A stretch of DNA of 41,587 bases, taken from an uncultured Clostridia bacterium. Its GTDB lineage: Bacteria > Bacillota > Clostridia > Lutisporales > Lutisporaceae. The first letter of the stretch is position 1. Every line of letters starts with the position of its first letter. Below, piece after piece: positions 26,278 to 33,906 of this stretch. The position numbers and the translations under genes are program-made. The notes below the pieces were generated by a model. That model was not told the origin of the DNA, made no database searches, and saw only the letters and a list, made by a program, of their open reading frames with translations. Where the stretch lies: NCBI GenBank assembly GCA_937930535.1, contig CALGKJ010000040.1:1-41587 (forward strand), in the 5' to 3' direction.

Positions 26278-27418
26278 AACTGCAAGTGTGGTTATTATCG
26301 GCGGAGGAATATCCGGCTGCTCTATAGCCTACAGTCTGGCGAAAAAAGGCGTTAAGGATATAGTAGTTGTAGAAAAGGATTATCCATCCAGCGGAGCTAC
26401 AGGAAGATGCGGTGCTGGTGTAAGAATGCAATGGGGCACAGAAATGAATTGCCGCCTTGCAAAATATAGTATAGAGTTTTTCGAAAGAGCCAATGAAGAG
26501 CTTGAGTATGATGGAGATATAGAGTTTAAGCAAAAAGGTTATCTTATAGTAGCTTCCACAGAAAGAGAAGCAGAGCAGTTTAAAAAGAATGTAGCTTTGC
26601 AAAACAGCTTGGGAATCCCTACAAAATTCCTTACTCCAAAGGAAGCCAAGGAAATAATACCTCATATGGATGAATCAAAAATAGTATGTGCTACATTCTG
26701 TCAAAAGGATGGTCACTTAAATCCCTTCCTGACTACAGATGCATATGCTAAAGCAGCTATGAGACTTGGTGTAGAAATAATGAAATATACTCAGGTTACG
26801 GGCATAGAGGTTGAAAACGGCAAAATAAAGGGAGTCCAAACAGATAAGGGATATATTTCTACCCCTGTTGTGGTAAATGCAGCAGGCGGACATTCAAAGA
26901 TAATAGGTGAAATGGCAGGTGTTAATATACCTGTATATGCTGAAAGGCATCAGATATTGGTAACAGAGCCTGTAAATCCAATGCAGGATCCTATGTATAT
27001 GTCCTTCTCCCATAATATTTACTGTCAGCAGACACCTCACGGAAGCTTTATTATGGGCAGAGGTGATGCTAATGAGCCAAGAGACTTGAGACAAACATCA
27101 AGCTGGCATTTCCTTGAGGAAATGGCAAAAACCTGCTGTACTCTACTTCCTCCATTAAAGGATTTAAGAGTTGTAAGACAGTGGGCTGGACTATACTGTA
27201 TGTCACCTGACCGTCAGCCAATATATGGTTCTGTTTCAGCGGTAGAAGGCTTCTATCTGGCATGCGGCTACAGCGGTCATGGATTTATGTTCGGGCCTGT
27301 AACCGGAACTATTATATCGGAAGCTATATTGGGAGAAAAGCCTACTATAGACGTAAGCATACTAAGCAATGATAGGTTTGACAAGGGCGAATTGGTATTC
27401 GAGCCTTCAGTAGTATAG
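26270..27418 (+). CDS. FAD-dependent amine/amino-acid dehydrogenase, HcnC/DadA-like
   Basis: The 382-residue DAO-family flavoprotein starts with SVVIIGGGISGCSIAYSLAK, then SSGATGRCGAGVRMQWG where FAD may be held. It ends with the family motif YLACGYSGHGFMFGPVTG. Relatives oxidise glycine (HcnC), D-amino acids (DadA), sarcosine or opines (OoxB, NoxB). As the substrate-binding subunit it defines the pathway, but the substrate cannot be read from sequence. The ATG at 26270 overlaps the preceding gene by eight bases and has GGTGGGGGTG upstream. Confidence 0.9.
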   Translation: MNKTASVVIIGGGISGCSIAYSLAKKGVKDIVVVEKDYPSSGATGRCGAGVRMQWGTEMNCRLAKYSIEFFERANEELEYDGDIEFKQKGYLIVASTEREAEQFKKNVALQNSLGIPTKFLTPKEAKEIIPHMDESKIVCATFCQKDGHLNPFLTTDAYAKAAMRLGVEIMKYTQVTGIEVENGKIKGVQTDKGYISTPVVVNAAGGHSKIIGEMAGVNIPVYAERHQILVTEPVNPMQDPMYMSFSHNIYCQQTPHGSFIMGRGDANEPRDLRQTSSWHFLEEMAKTCCTLLPPLKDLRVVRQWAGLYCMSPDRQPIYGSVSAVEGFYLACGYSGHGFMFGPVTGTIISEAILGEKPTIDVSILSNDRFDKGELVFEPSVV

Positions 27419-27505
27419 ATTAAAGTTTGTATATAGCCTTGGACTGTAGAAAGAAAATATGTGCTTTTTAAACTCCAAGGCATTCTAATTTTGGGAGGTA
27501 AAAAA

Positions 27506-27886
27506 ATGAAGGTATTAGGTAAAAAGCCGGAGCTTTGCATCGCATGTCATTCATGTGAAACTACCTGCTCCAGAACATGGTTTAAAGAAGCAAACTATGC
27601 TAAATCATGTATCAGCATCAGTAAAGATACAGAAAAGAAGATTACTAGCTGTACACAATGCGGCGAATGTATTGCTGTCTGTCCTGTGGAAGCCTTAACA
27701 AGAGACAAAAATGGCGTAATAAGAGTAAATAAGAAGATATGCGTAGGCTGTTTTATGTGTGTAGGCTTCTGCCCTGAGCTGGCAATGGGTGTACATGACG
27801 ATTACATTGAACCTTTCAAATGTGTAGCCTGCGGACAATGTGCGAAAAGTTGTCCTAGAGAAGCTATTTTTATTGAAGAAATATAA
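27506..27886 (+). CDS. Polyferredoxin subunit linked to aldehyde:ferredoxin oxidoreductase
   Basis: The 126-residue protein has four cysteine clusters: CIACHSCETTC, CTQCGECIAVCP, CVGCFMCVGFCP and CVACGQCAKSCP, enough for up to four [4Fe-4S] centres. Proteins of this form sit beside AOR genes and pass electrons from the tungsten enzyme. The ATG at 27506 has TTGGGAGGTAAAAAA upstream; an earlier in-frame start at 27461 has no ribosome site. An 87-base gap separates it from the flavoprotein gene. Confidence 0.9.
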   Translation: MKVLGKKPELCIACHSCETTCSRTWFKEANYAKSCISISKDTEKKITSCTQCGECIAVCPVEALTRDKNGVIRVNKKICVGCFMCVGFCPELAMGVHDDYIEPFKCVACGQCAKSCPREAIFIEEI

Positions 27887-27916
27887 AACAAAACATAATC
27901 ATTGGGAGGTAAAGTA

Positions 27917-30070
27917 ATGAATATAGAAAAGCTGCAATCTGCCCATAAGCTGCTTAATGAATACAAATATGAGTTGGGTAAGCTTGAAAGAGGATATACA
28001 AATAGAACTCTATACATTAACCTAAGTGATAACACAATTAAAGAAAAGCCTGTTACTCAAATGATGAAGGACAAATTTATAGGCGGCAAGGGCTTTGGTC
28101 TATGGTATCTGTGGAATGCAGTAACACCTGAAACAAAGTGGAATGATCCTGAAAATGAAATAGTAATATCAAGCGGTCCCATAGGCGGCATAACTCAATA
28201 CCCAGGTGCAGGTAAATCCTTGGTAGTAAGCTTGTCACCGCTAACTGGAATGCCAATAGACAGCAACGTGGGCGGTTATTTCGGTCCACTGCTTAAGTTC
28301 TCCGGCTTTGATGCTCTTGAGCTTCAAGGAAAAGCAGAAAAAGACGTAATAATATTTATAGATGGTAATGACGGAACAATAACCATAGAAGAAGCTCCAG
28401 AGGAAGCAATAGACAGCCATATCCTTGGTGAACAGCTTACAGAAATGTATGCAAAATCAGAGGAAGACAAGAGAAATGTAGCTGTTATATCAGCAGGTAC
28501 TGCTGCACAAAATACCTTTATCGGACTATTAAACTTTACCTTCTACGATGTAAGAAGAAAGGCAATAAGACTTAAACAAGCTGGTCGCGGCGGCATAGGC
28601 AGAGTATTCAGAGACAAAGGCATCAAGGCTGTTGTAATCAGATTTGAAGGCGTTAAAGGAAACCTAAATAATCCTGCCGATCAAGGCAAGCTTAACAGAA
28701 CAGGAATAAAGCTTCATAAGGAAATACATGACTTTGACGATAAGCAGTGCAGAATGAGACAAATAGGTACTGCAAACATAATCGAAATAATGGATCAGTA
28801 TGATCTGCTACCAGTACACAACTACAAGTATGGTGCTCATAAGGATACTTACAAAATAGCATCAAATGTATTCAGAGATAAAATAACACAAGGCATGGCA
28901 GACGGCTGCTGGTACGGTTGCAGCTTGTCCTGTGCAAAGGCAGTAGACAACTTTGAAGTAAAAACTGGTCCATATAAAGGACAAAAGGTTATAGTTGACG
29001 GACCTGAGTACGAAAATGCAGCAGCCTTAGGCTCAAACGTTGGAATATTCGATCCCGACGTAGTACTTGAGCTTAACTTCTATTGTGATACCTATGCTAT
29101 AGACACTATTTCTTTTGGTACTCTTACAGCCTTTGTTATGGAATGCTATGAAAACGGCATATTAAATAAAGAAAGAACAGGCGGACTTGAGCTTAACTTC
29201 GGCAATGCTGATGCAACACTAGAGCTTATACATCAAATGTCCAGAGGCGAAGGCTTCGGAAAGATAGCTGGTCTTGGAATCAGAAAGATGAAGGAAATAT
29301 TTGCAAAAGAGTACGGCGCAGATCCAAACTTCCTGCAAGATATCGGTATGGAGCAAAAAGGCTTGGAGTTCTCCGAGTACCTTCCAAAGGAATCCCTTGC
29401 ACAGCAGGGCGGCTATGGTCTGACCAACAAAGGACCACAGCATGATGAAGCATGGCTGATATTTATGGATATGGTTAACAACCAGATACCAACCTTTGAG
29501 GATAAAGCAGAAGCACTGCACTACTTCCCAATGTTCAGAACCTGGTTCGGCTTAAACGGTCTCTGCAAGCTGCCTTGGAATGATATAATACCGGAAAGCA
29601 ACAAGACTGCCGACGAGCCGGCAAAGATACCTGAGCATGTACAAAACTATGTAGATATATTCAATGGAGTTACAGGAAAGAACATAGACAAGGAAGAGCT
29701 TATAGTACAATCCGAAAGAGTATACAACTTCCAAAGAATATTTAATATTAGAATGGGCTACGGAAAAAGAATCCACGACAAAATCCCATATCGTGCAGCA
29801 GGCCCTGTAACAGTTGAGGAATATGAATCAAGACAGGAAAGATATGACAACCAGTTAAAGGATATTATAGGCGTTGACCCAACAGGCAAATCAACAGAAG
29901 AAAAAATAAAAATAATGAGAGCTTACAGAGAAGATCAATACGAACAACTAACAGATGCAGTATACAAGAGAAGAGGCTGGACAATGGACGGAGTACCGAC
30001 AGTTGAGCACCTTCAAAAAATAGGTATGGATCTTCCTGAGGTTGTTGAGGTTGTAAAGCAGCATTTGTAG
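27917..30070 (+). CDS. Tungsten-dependent aldehyde:ferredoxin oxidoreductase
   Basis: The 717-residue protein has the AOR-family N-terminus (FIGGKGFGLWYLW, SGPIGG), the pterin-binding-region motif GRGGIGRVFRDKGIKAVVI, and cysteines for the [4Fe-4S] cluster in CWYGCSLSC with a late one in GLNGLCKLPW. It is about 100 residues longer than classical archaeal AOR. AORs oxidise aldehydes to acids and reduce ferredoxin using tungsten bispyranopterin. The ATG at 27917 follows TTGGGAGGTAAAGTA. It ends the operon and is followed by a strong terminator. A decayed second copy of its 3' part lies at 32408-32824. Confidence 0.93.
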   Translation: MNIEKLQSAHKLLNEYKYELGKLERGYTNRTLYINLSDNTIKEKPVTQMMKDKFIGGKGFGLWYLWNAVTPETKWNDPENEIVISSGPIGGITQYPGAGKSLVVSLSPLTGMPIDSNVGGYFGPLLKFSGFDALELQGKAEKDVIIFIDGNDGTITIEEAPEEAIDSHILGEQLTEMYAKSEEDKRNVAVISAGTAAQNTFIGLLNFTFYDVRRKAIRLKQAGRGGIGRVFRDKGIKAVVIRFEGVKGNLNNPADQGKLNRTGIKLHKEIHDFDDKQCRMRQIGTANIIEIMDQYDLLPVHNYKYGAHKDTYKIASNVFRDKITQGMADGCWYGCSLSCAKAVDNFEVKTGPYKGQKVIVDGPEYENAAALGSNVGIFDPDVVLELNFYCDTYAIDTISFGTLTAFVMECYENGILNKERTGGLELNFGNADATLELIHQMSRGEGFGKIAGLGIRKMKEIFAKEYGADPNFLQDIGMEQKGLEFSEYLPKESLAQQGGYGLTNKGPQHDEAWLIFMDMVNNQIPTFEDKAEALHYFPMFRTWFGLNGLCKLPWNDIIPESNKTADEPAKIPEHVQNYVDIFNGVTGKNIDKEELIVQSERVYNFQRIFNIRMGYGKRIHDKIPYRAAGPVTVEEYESRQERYDNQLKDIIGVDPTGKSTEEKIKIMRAYREDQYEQLTDAVYKRRGWTMDGVPTVEHLQKIGMDLPEVVEVVKQHL

Positions 30071-30077
30071 AATGTAG

Positions 30078-30112
30078 GAGGTGAATGATTGTTCATTCAC
30101 CTCTTGTTTTTT
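30078..30112 (+). terminator. Terminator of the oxidoreductase operon
   Basis: GAGGTGAATGA and TCATTCACCTC pair perfectly around TTGT, followed by TTGTTTTTT. An almost identical terminator occurs at 32832, after the AOR pseudogene. Confidence 0.9.
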
Positions 30113-30201
30113 GGGGGGAGGGGTTGTCATTTTCTAGGTATTAATTTATTTATATCCCCCATTTGCATATACCTAATAATTTTATCAGCTCATTATTTTA
30201 A

Positions 30202-30402
30202 TTACTCCATTATAAATACCAGAGATATAAAATATATTCCAATAATTATAGTCATTACTCTTCCATATGCTTTACCAAACAATTCATCAAATACTTTTTT
30301 CCTTGGATTCAATGATAATATGATTTCCCAATTATAAATCCCTGACAATATTAATAATATGCCTAGCGATAAAAAAAGAATTTTACCTAAAAATATTTGC
30401 AT
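30202..30402 (-). CDS. Imm17-like small membrane immunity protein
   Basis: The 66-residue protein has two membrane helices (FLGKILFLSLGILLILSGIY and VMTIIIGIYFISLVFI). They are joined by NWEIILSLNPRKKVFDELFGKAYGR, whose NW and GR positions recall Imm17 immunity proteins of polymorphic toxin systems. Its ribosome site AAGGAGAG overlaps the stop codon of the RHS gene upstream, so the two are translated together. It should protect the cell from the RHS C-terminal toxin. The family call rests on a short sequence. Confidence 0.65.
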   Translation of the reverse strand: MQIFLGKILFLSLGILLILSGIYNWEIILSLNPRKKVFDELFGKAYGRVMTIIIGIYFISLVFIME

Positions 30403-30417
30403 ATAAAATTCTCTCCT

Positions 30418-32325
30418 TTATTTATTACTAAATTGCTTAAATAAATCTTTTATTTCTGTAATTCTATCACTATACGATTCTAAATTCAAATCCCGAAAAA
30501 CTCCATTAGCATGTGCTTTTGCCTCTTTATGTGAATAACCAAGATTAATATAGTAACCTAAACAATTATCATAATATTTATCCAAAAGCTTTTTAGGATT
30601 TTTAGATTTGCTTAATTGTAGGTCTAATTCAAATAACGATTTATTTCCGAACGTACTACCCACACCCTGTTTAAAATAGCCTGGTGCAGAATTAATAAAA
30701 CTGTATGCTTTTGTCATTGTTTCATTAAGTCTATCTTCACTATCTGCAAATAGTGAAATACCACATTCTCTAAGCAATGTAAATGAAATCTCATCCATGA
30801 GTGCTATCTCTAATCCCTCAACTACATATGTCCCTGTTTGATAAACATTGTAAAATGAAACTAGCTTTTTGGCAAATTTAGAGCTGTCTGCGAATAACTC
30901 TAAATTTACATCGCTACTAGGTACAACCTTAGAATTACCTCCAGTATAATTGAAAAACTTACTATTTTCAATCTGAGACACAGCAAAATCACCAAAAGGA
31001 ACATAATGCATAAGTGCTGATCTTCCAGCTAATAATAGCAAATTATCTTTCACTAGCTTAAACATTCCATTTTTTTGCTTTTGAATATAATAATTCCCAC
31101 TAGGATCAAAGTACAATATTGGGTTATTTGCACAATAAGTATACAAGTTCAAACTCAAAGGCTCTGTGCCATTTCCCAAATAGCTATCCTCACTAATAAA
31201 CCTGCCCATACTTGGGTCATAATGTCTTGCTCTCAGATAATATAATCCGCTAGTATTATCATATAATTCACCACAGTATCGGAATGGGTTTATCATTCCG
31301 CTTTCATTTATAGAAATTGAATTTCCCCATATATCATAGTTATAGCTTGCCAAAATATTTCCTGATATACCTCTTAGCTCTACTACATCTCCATGACCGT
31401 TATGCAGGTAATATCCTTTTAATCCAGTGCTGTCCTCCCTAGATACTAATTGAGTTCCTGACCTTAGATACCTTGCATTGAGGCTTACTGTTCCATCTGC
31501 TTGTACAGTTCCCTCTGCTATTATATTTGCACCGTCATAGTAGTATCTTGTAGTTATACCATCTTGAGTCTTTTCTACTAGCAATCCATCTCCATTGTAC
31601 TTATTTGTTTCTACCAATACATCATTCTTTATAACTTCAATTAGTCTATTATATTCATCATATTTGTATTCTATTGTATCATCACCAATAAAAGCGAAGG
31701 ATGAATTGTGGCTTGATCTATTACCCGCTTTATCATATGTATATGTTTCATTTCCCTGCGAATTTGATATAATTCGATTTACTTCATCATATGCATATGT
31801 GTTTGTTATCCCATTTTCTGTTTCTGTTAGCCTATTACCATTATCATCATAAGTATAGGCATATGACCTTACAACATCATTAGTAGCATCTTTGTGTAAT
31901 AGGCTGGTTAGACGATTCAGTCCGTCAAAGCTATAGCTGGTTTTCATTCCATTTGCTTGTGTCACTATGTCCAATAGTCCATTAGGTTTATAGCTTAAAT
32001 CTACTTCTTGGGTTTGGCTTGTACCTATTGTCATATGACGTAATCGATTTTGTTGATCATAATTGTAATTCCACACTTGTGCAAATGGTTCTATCAATTT
32101 TGTTCGGTTACCTGCAATATCATATTCATATTCTATAGTCTTCGTATCTGGGAAGATTATCTTGCCTAATGAATTATCATTATTGTAATTATATTGAGTA
32201 GTTCCAATACTGTCAATCATTGTCTTTCTGAGACCGTTTTTATAGTAAGCATATGATGTGTTTAATGTACCTTTTGTCTCGCTAACTAAAAGGTTATGTT
32301 CATCATATACGAAATTAGTTATCAT
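30418..32325 (-). CDS. RHS/YD-repeat protein with C-terminal toxin domain, 5'-truncated
   Basis: The 635-residue frame is a run of YD repeats (YEYDIAGNRTKL, YAYTYDDNGNRLTET, YEYKYDEYNRLIEV) ending in the RHS core signature LYYLRARHYDPSMGRF and YFDPSGN near residue 410. The last ~224 residues differ from the core, as in RHS polymorphic toxins, and end in a charged region (GYSHKEAKAHANGVF); I do not recognise the toxin fold. The YD repeats continue in frame upstream of the ATG (HYNNVIKKTDKNG) to a TAA at 32404-32406 next to the AOR pseudogene. No ribosome site precedes the ATG. RHS proteins are normally 1500 or more residues, so this is a C-terminal piece, possibly silent or a spare tip cassette. 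Confidence 0.85.
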   Translation of the reverse strand: MITNFVYDEHNLLVSETKGTLNTSYAYYKNGLRKTMIDSIGTTQYNYNNDNSLGKIIFPDTKTIEYEYDIAGNRTKLIEPFAQVWNYNYDQQNRLRHMTIGTSQTQEVDLSYKPNGLLDIVTQANGMKTSYSFDGLNRLTSLLHKDATNDVVRSYAYTYDDNGNRLTETENGITNTYAYDEVNRIISNSQGNETYTYDKAGNRSSHNSSFAFIGDDTIEYKYDEYNRLIEVIKNDVLVETNKYNGDGLLVEKTQDGITTRYYYDGANIIAEGTVQADGTVSLNARYLRSGTQLVSREDSTGLKGYYLHNGHGDVVELRGISGNILASYNYDIWGNSISINESGMINPFRYCGELYDNTSGLYYLRARHYDPSMGRFISEDSYLGNGTEPLSLNLYTYCANNPILYFDPSGNYYIQKQKNGMFKLVKDNLLLLAGRSALMHYVPFGDFAVSQIENSKFFNYTGGNSKVVPSSDVNLELFADSSKFAKKLVSFYNVYQTGTYVVEGLEIALMDEISFTLLRECGISLFADSEDRLNETMTKAYSFINSAPGYFKQGVGSTFGNKSLFELDLQLSKSKNPKKLLDKYYDNCLGYYINLGYSHKEAKAHANGVFRDLNLESYSDRITEIKDLFKQFSNK

Positions 32326-32407
32326 TCCATTTTTGTCTGTCTTTTTTATAACATTGTTATAGTGGAATGCTCCTGAAAATAAAGAGTATAAAAAACCGAA
32401 GCAACCT

Positions 32408-32824
32408 TATGCTCTAACGTGGCATATTCGATCCTGCTGTAGTACTTGAGTTTAACTTCAGCACTGCATAGGCAACTCTCGAGCTGATGCATCAGGCGTC
32501 CAGAGACGAAGGCTTAGAAAAAGAATCCACGACAAAATCCCATATCATGCAGCAGACTCTGTAGCAGTTGAGGAATATGAATCAAGATAAGAAAGATATG
32601 ACAACCAGACGAAGGATATCATAGGCGTTGACCTAACAAACAAGTCAACAGAGGAAAAAATAAAAATAATGAGATCCTATAGAGAAGATCAATACGAACA
32701 ACTAACAGATGCAGTATACAAGAGAAGAGGCTGGACAATGGATGGAGTACCTAAGGTTGAGCACCTTCAAAATATAGGCATGGATCTTCCTGAGGTTGTT
32801 GAGGTTGTAAAGAAGCATTTGTAA
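32408..32824 (+). pseudogene. Decayed second copy of the aldehyde:ferredoxin oxidoreductase 3' part
   Basis: Three blocks match the intact gene: about 29030-29080, 29190-29256 and 29762-30070, fused in that order. The first junction falls at GAGCTTAACTTC, a 12-base direct repeat present at both deletion ends in the intact gene. Stops such as the TAG in GCATAGGC interrupt it. The end keeps the stop codon, and the terminator beyond it is also conserved. The opposing RHS fragment begins at its left edge. Confidence 0.92.
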
Positions 32825-32831
32825 AATGTAG

Positions 32832-32865
32832 GAGGTGAATGATTGTTCATTCACCTCTTGTTTTT
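32832..32865 (+). terminator. Duplicated terminator after the AOR pseudogene
   Basis: The same stem as at 30078 (GAGGTGAATGA/TCATTCACCTC) followed by TTGTTTTT. It shows that the duplication included the end of the operon. Confidence 0.85.
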
Positions 32866-32902
32866 GGGGAGTGTCTATTTTGTTAACGCACATACCCGAC
32901 AA

Positions 32903-33154
32903 CTATTTTTTTTCACCGCTATTCTTTTTCTTTGTATTTTTAAGCAGAAATATAATCTTAGAGTATATAAACCTAGATACTACCGTTAATATATAAGTAA
33001 TACAAAATAATGCTAACATAGGAATTAATAATTTGTGTCTGTTCTTACTTATCGTACCAGTAGGATAACCAGCTAAAATTAAAATAAAGGTAATTGCTGA
33101 TGTAATATAAGTTGCTATATCCGCATTTTGGTATTTTTTATTTCTTTTACTCAT
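32903..33154 (-). CDS. Small two-helix membrane protein of unknown function
   Basis: The 83-residue protein has a basic start (MSKRNKKYQ), two membrane helices (ATYITSAITFILILAGYPTG and LLIPMLALFCITYILTVVSR) and a very basic tail (KNTKKKNSGEKK). GGAG lies 11 bases before the ATG. Its position next to the RHS fragment suggests an immunity protein, but no family motif is visible. Confidence 0.5.
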   Translation of the reverse strand: MSKRNKKYQNADIATYITSAITFILILAGYPTGTISKNRHKLLIPMLALFCITYILTVVSRFIYSKIIFLLKNTKKKNSGEKK

Positions 33155-33254
33155 ATCTATTTAATCTCCAAAAAATCTTTAAAACTTTTATTAGTAGCTT
33201 CTGTCCTTTCATCTAGTTGATTCAGATAATATTCTCACTATCAACAGGTTCCAA

Positions 33255-33572
33255 TTAGTTTAATTTATTCAAAATTGAATTTAGGTCACTTATCTTGTTT
33301 ATTTTATCTAATTGATTGCTATATATTGTATATTGATTATGCTCTGTAAAAATTGTTATATAGTCAGATTCATATTTTTTTTGCTTAATAAACATTAGTA
33401 CTTTAAATGTACTATCTTTAATGTTTTTCACATCATTACCTTTTTTCAAATTAATATACATATATAAGCTATCCTTAATCATACTTCTTATATCTTTAAA
33501 TTTTGGTATCTCATCCAAATTTATATTTTTATCATTCGGATTGGATATTGGATCACTAGGAATAATAATCAT
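33255..33572 (-). CDS. Hypothetical protein (105 residues)
   Basis: A hydrophilic, lysine- and isoleucine-rich protein starting MIIIPSDPISNPNDKNINLD. It has no signal peptide, cysteine pattern or known motif. No good ribosome site precedes the ATG, which follows the RRNPP remnant by 24 bases, so it could be part of a decayed gene. I do not recognise it. Confidence 0.4.
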   Translation of the reverse strand: MIIIPSDPISNPNDKNINLDEIPKFKDIRSMIKDSLYMYINLKKGNDVKNIKDSTFKVLMFIKQKKYESDYITIFTEHNQYTIYSNQLDKINKISDLNSILNKLN

Positions 33573-33596
33573 CCCATAGCAATTTTCTAATATTTC

Positions 33597-33893
33597 TTAC
33601 TGTATATATGAGTTTAATTCTGAATTTATTTCATATTCCCACATACGTATGAATAAGTCGCCATGAAAGTCTTTTTCATTTCTTTCAGCATAATTAGTAG
33701 CATGAATTTTTAGCTCTTCTTTTTCTTTTGGATAAGCACTAACCGTGTAATGATTTTCTTCAAAGCTATAGTAAACTTCTTTTGTAACCATTTCTTGCAA
33801 GTATTTTTCATATGCCCCTTTGTTTTCCATCTTCATTTTAATTTCTGCTTGTGTAGCTACATACTTTAGCCTTTTGCCCAAATCATAACACAC
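33597..33893 (-). pseudogene. C-terminal remnant of an RRNPP-type TPR receptor
   Basis: The 98-residue frame starts with YDLGKRLKYVATQAEIKMKM, closely matching NDLGKHLIYVSTQAEIEMEM of the frameshifted receptor at 1072-2348. The rest diverges. No helix-turn-helix, full TPR array or signal-peptide gene is present, and an in-frame TGA precedes the homology. It begins 13 bases after the S8 protease stop. It is probably the end of a second receptor whose front was lost. Confidence 0.65.
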
Positions 33894-33906
33894 TCTTTCT
33901 CACTGT

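Noticed and set aside
32326-32824. A second functional aldehyde oxidoreductase gene
   Set aside because: Large internal deletions and in-frame stops leave only pieces of the 3' part.
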